From positions 4,024 through 68,023 of the forward strand of contig CAJTXR010000007.1 in assembly GCA_910584005.1 (NCBI GenBank): 64,000 bases of DNA, given 5' to 3'. This DNA is from an uncultured Anaeroplasmataceae bacterium. GTDB lineage: Bacteria; Bacillota_I; Bacilli_A; Acholeplasmatales; Anaeroplasmataceae. The notes below the pieces were generated by a model. It saw nothing but the letters and a program-made list of their open reading frames with translations. It ran no database searches and was not told where the DNA came from. Numbering within the stretch: the stretch's first letter is position 1; every line of letters starts with the position of its first letter. Both the position numbers and the translations under genes were made by a program. This document shows, piece after piece, positions 61,240-64,000 of this stretch.

Positions 61240-61779
61240 ATGAAAAGAAGGATAACCTATTTTATTTTATTTATTTTGTTTGGTATAAGTCTATTTAGTA
61301 TTATAAAGTTTCATCAACCTCAAAATAAAGAAACAAGTGACAACCCCAATCTAAATTTGCCCTCTTTAATTGAGATAGAGGTTGAGGGAGAAGTGGCAAG
61401 AGATTGTACACTTGTTTTTGCAAAACAAATAACTTATGGCTTTGTCTTTCTGCAAATCAAATCAATTTTAAATCCATATAGTGATTTAAGTAGTTTTGAT
61501 CCATTAAAAGTCATAGAGGGAAGCATTTGTATTTTAATTCCTACGCTTGATTTACACAATGAATATATAGAAGAATCTGTTTCACAATTAAATATTAATA
61601 TTAACACAGCTACAAAGAAAGAACTCCTTCAACTGAAACAAATTGGCGAAAAAAGAGCTCAGAAAATTTTAGATTTTATTGAAAAATATGGTAAAATTAC
61701 CAGTTGGGATTTACTCTGGAGGATTACGGATGTACCTGAAAAGGCTAGGGACTATATTCGACAACAAGCCTTTTTGTAA
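61240..61779 (+). CDS. comEA: ComEA-like DNA-binding competence protein
   Basis: 179 residues. One N-terminal transmembrane anchor (about 5-24), a SLBB-like middle region (EIEVEGEVARDC...LKVIEGSICILIPT) and a C-terminal helix-hairpin-helix pair (NINTATKKELLQLKQIGEKRAQKILDFI split over about 124-151). ComEA binds incoming double-stranded DNA outside the membrane and passes it to ComEC. It overlaps comEC by 50 bases. The conserved order comEA-comEC supports both calls. Confidence 0.9.
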   Translation: MKRRITYFILFILFGISLFSIIKFHQPQNKETSDNPNLNLPSLIEIEVEGEVARDCTLVFAKQITYGFVFLQIKSILNPYSDLSSFDPLKVIEGSICILIPTLDLHNEYIEESVSQLNININTATKKELLQLKQIGEKRAQKILDFIEKYGKITSWDLLWRITDVPEKARDYIRQQAFL

Positions 61780-63850
61780 TAATCTTTTCTTTTTTGCCGT
61801 AGCAGCTTTCCTTCTTTTGATATCTTTTCAAGTCCCTTTGTTTTTTCTGATTTTTGGTATTTATCTTTTATTTATTTATAAAAAAACAACCTATATATTT
61901 GCCATTATAGCTCTTTGTGCGTGTATTTGCCTATCTTTTTTCGTTCAAAGCAATAAAAATTTACATTTACAAGAGGGAATATATGAAGAGGTTTATGAAG
62001 TAGAAGAAATTAAAAATAAATACGCGATCATTAAAGGCAAAAGAAAAATACTAGTTTATAATACATTTAATTTGAAATCTGGAGATATTATTTATGCAAA
62101 AGTTGAAGTTACCTTATTTAGAGAAAAGAGATATTCAACTGATTTTGATGCAAAAACATATTACGCATCAAAAAGAGTGTATAATCAAGGAAAACTATTG
62201 ACCGTTGAAATTATGGATCATAAAATTTCTTCCTATAGCATTCTTCACACTATATTAGGACATTACCAAAAAGTTTTAAATAAAAAATCTTATGCATATC
62301 TTCAGGCATGTATTTTTGGAATTGTTGATCTTGATGAACAAGTAGAAGAGACTTATTCATCTTTGTATATCTCTCATTTATTTGCGATTAGTGGAATGCA
62401 TATCTTGTTTTTATATCAATTTCTTTGCTTTATTATACAACGGATCTTCAAAAAAGAAGGAAGTATTATTGCTATCTTTGTCCTTTTTGGTTATATTTGG
62501 CTTATCGGTTTTCCCATTTCTGCTGTAAGAGCCTATTTATTTTTATTCTTTTCTTTTTTTAACCGTTTTGGAACTCTTCGATATACAAAATTAGATATTT
62601 GGTCATTGAGTTTTTTATTTTTTGTCTTAGTTCAACCTTTTACTTTTTATCAAATGAGTTTCATCTTAAGTTTTATCATAAACTTTATTTTAATATTTAA
62701 AGAAGAATTTATTAGAACGAATTCGAAAATTCTTAATTCATTATTTACTTCTTTGCTTTGTATCTTTTCTATATTTCCTTTTTTGATTCAAATGAATTCT
62801 GATATCTCATTTGTTGGAATGGGGATTGGATTTATCTTTGGTGTGTTCTTTAGTAAATTTCTTTATCCAGTTTTGTTCTTTTCATTGCTTTTTCCATTTC
62901 CAGTTTTCGAACAATTGTGGATGAGGTTTGAAACAATTTTATTATTTATTCATCAATTTCTCCCTATCGTTCGTATTTCTACCATTCCCCTAATATTTAT
63001 TATTCTTTATTATTTAATTTATATATTCCTTTTAATTATGTTAGCTTCTAAAAAATTTAAAGCAAAATACTACATTTTATTTATTTTCTTATTTTTTATA
63101 TTTATTTTTTATCGTTATGGGAATCCATTTTATCGAATAACTTTTATTGATGTAGGTCAAGGGGATTCTGCATTGATTGAATTCCCTTATGAGAAGGGAA
63201 CAATTTTAATTGATTCATTCTCAGATAATTATACTTATTTAAAAAAATCGGGGATTCAGACAATTGATGCAGTAATATTAACTCATTTTGATGCGGATCA
63301 TATAGGTTCAATAGATAAAATTCTAGAAAAATTTAGGGTAAAAAAACTATATTATTCCAAATTCGAAGATAAGAACAAAATTAAAAATCTACAAGTTGAA
63401 AAAATTCCAATTGGACAGGGCGATGACATAAAAATAAATTCACTTTCCTTACATATTATGGGGCCAACTAAATGCTATTCAAATGCCAATTCAAATTCAG
63501 TTGTTTTTTGGTTTCAAATCCAAGGTTATAAATTTTTATTTACAGGAGATATGACAATGGAAGAAGAAAATGATCTCATAGAATTTTATAAAGAAAATTT
63601 AAAATCGGATATTTTAAAAGTTGGACATCATGGATCTAATACTTCAAGTTCTTTAACTTTTTTACAAAATGTAAGACCCTCTATCTCAATTATTTCGGTA
63701 GGAAAGAAAAATAAGTATAATTTACCTGACGATATTATTGTCAAGCGTTTGAAAAAATATTCACAAGTTTATATGACAAAGGATTGTGGAAATATTAAAA
63801 TTTTGATTTATAAACACATGAAAATCATTCCTTACCGTAAAATAAAATAA
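61730..63850 (+). CDS. comEC: ComEC/Rec2 DNA uptake channel
   Basis: 706 residues from the ATG at 61730, chosen because GGAGG (61718-61722) lies 7 bases upstream; it overlaps comEA. A short N-terminal DUF4131-like region is followed by the Competence domain with many transmembrane helices and AISGMH (about 219-224). The C-terminal metallo-beta-lactamase domain has FIDVGQGDSALIE (about 474-486), LTHFDADHIGS (about 517-527) and VGHHGSNTSS. It carries single-stranded DNA across the membrane; the C-terminal domain may degrade the other strand. Other competence genes are not in the window. Confidence 0.93.
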   Translation: MYLKRLGTIFDNKPFCNNLFFFAVAAFLLLISFQVPLFFLIFGIYLLFIYKKTTYIFAIIALCACICLSFFVQSNKNLHLQEGIYEEVYEVEEIKNKYAIIKGKRKILVYNTFNLKSGDIIYAKVEVTLFREKRYSTDFDAKTYYASKRVYNQGKLLTVEIMDHKISSYSILHTILGHYQKVLNKKSYAYLQACIFGIVDLDEQVEETYSSLYISHLFAISGMHILFLYQFLCFIIQRIFKKEGSIIAIFVLFGYIWLIGFPISAVRAYLFLFFSFFNRFGTLRYTKLDIWSLSFLFFVLVQPFTFYQMSFILSFIINFILIFKEEFIRTNSKILNSLFTSLLCIFSIFPFLIQMNSDISFVGMGIGFIFGVFFSKFLYPVLFFSLLFPFPVFEQLWMRFETILLFIHQFLPIVRISTIPLIFIILYYLIYIFLLIMLASKKFKAKYYILFIFLFFIFIFYRYGNPFYRITFIDVGQGDSALIEFPYEKGTILIDSFSDNYTYLKKSGIQTIDAVILTHFDADHIGSIDKILEKFRVKKLYYSKFEDKNKIKNLQVEKIPIGQGDDIKINSLSLHIMGPTKCYSNANSNSVVFWFQIQGYKFLFTGDMTMEEENDLIEFYKENLKSDILKVGHHGSNTSSSLTFLQNVRPSISIISVGKKNKYNLPDDIIVKRLKKYSQVYMTKDCGNIKILIYKHMKIIPYRKIK

Positions 63851-63888
63851 AACTTGTGTAAAAAAGTAGGAAAAAATAAAAAAAGTTC

Positions 63889-63917
63889 TTGATTTCTCTT
63901 CTTGATTGTAGTAAAAT
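63889..63917 (+). promoter_or_regulatory. Strong promoter at the window end, probably of an rRNA operon
   Basis: TTGATT at 63889-63894 and TAAAAT at 63912-63917 are separated by exactly 17 bases. No protein start with a ribosome site follows in the remaining 83 bases, as expected for a stable-RNA promoter. Confidence 0.55.
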
Positions 63918-63929
63918 AAAAAAGCACTA

Positions 63930-64000
63930 TGCTTATGGTGCACAAAATTTAGTCTTTGAAAACTATATATGACGAAAGAAACGAACAAGAAACAATTCTA
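63930..64000 (+). other. Possible rRNA operon leader
   Basis: TCTTTGAAAACTATATATGACG, with the motif CTTTGAAAACT at 63954-63964, followed by AC/GA-rich sequence, resembles the antitermination leader just before 16S rRNA genes in Bacillota. The 16S gene itself would lie beyond the right edge, so this is a prediction. Confidence 0.45.

Noticed and set aside
1..64000. CRISPR array
   Set aside because: No regularly spaced direct repeats of 23-40 bases were seen on reading. The short AAGTCGAA repeats at 25690-25771 are operators.
1..64000. TGA read as tryptophan (mycoplasma code)
   Set aside because: Many intact genes end in TGA at family-appropriate lengths, and tryptophans in conserved motifs are TGG.

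Overview
The window is low-GC, AT-rich bacterial DNA that uses the standard genetic code (many genes end in TGA, and tryptophan is TGG). The right half reads as the chromosome of a fermentative, anaerobic Bacillota, in the broad area of Bacilli, Erysipelotrichia or Acholeplasma-like gut lineages. The reasons are PPi-dependent phosphofructokinase with pyruvate kinase, a monomeric [FeFe] hydrogenase, ClpB lacking its N-domain under a CIRCE operator, SepF, ComEA/ComEC and very AT-rich spacers. I cannot name the species from sequence alone.

Bases 1-28313 look like one integrated mobile element, probably related to filamentous phages (inoviruses). On the left (1-7577) is a morphogenesis-like string: a small acidic-tailed protein, a 59-residue single-helix coat-like protein, two large exported proteins with C-terminal membrane anchors, and a membrane ATPase with Zot-like motifs. 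On the right (22035-28313) is a replication and lysogeny module: a long hairpin that could be a rolling-circle origin, a Rep_trans initiator, a UvrD/PcrA-type helicase, an XRE repressor opposite an ImmA-like zinc peptidase with operators inside a consensus promoter, and a large serine recombinase. Both flanks are strongly C-richer than G on the coding strand.

Between the flanks (7578-21875) lies a cargo block of different composition. It begins with an IS3-type remnant and a broken gene. Then come a TPR regulator, a short secreted peptide gene and a tightly packed operon of nine further genes: an ABC ATPase, two ABC-2 permeases, a P-loop kinase fused to a MazG-like pyrophosphohydrolase, a kinase-like phosphotransferase fused to DUF4186, an AbiEii-like nucleotidyltransferase, a nucleotidyltransferase fused to a radical SAM domain, a methyltransferase-HAD-ASCH fusion, and MetK. 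Nucleotide- and SAM-using enzymes dominate and a dedicated exporter is present, so I infer a peptide-regulated pathway that makes and exports (or uses) a modified nucleotide-like molecule. I do not recognise this pathway and regard it as the most interesting part of the window.

Bases 28327-32657 form an accessory stretch: an FRG-domain protein, a DUF5131 protein, an AAA/DUF4143 ATPase, a small P-loop kinase and a GNAT acetyltransferase broken at a G tract.

From about 32793 to the end the genes look like chromosome: exported and cell-wall proteins, an HD hydrolase, a D-Ala-D-Ala carboxypeptidase, clpB, tRNA-Cys, a ZIP transporter, a pyrophosphatase-AAC(3) fusion, a thioesterase, a pseudouridine synthase, a JetABC/MksFEB-type condensin set without the JetD nuclease followed by sepF, a Na/Pi symporter, the hydrogenase, a lipoprotein with a zinc metalloprotease, pfp and pyk, a phosphodiesterase, and comEA-comEC. 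The last 110 bases look like the promoter and leader of an rRNA operon that would begin just outside the window.
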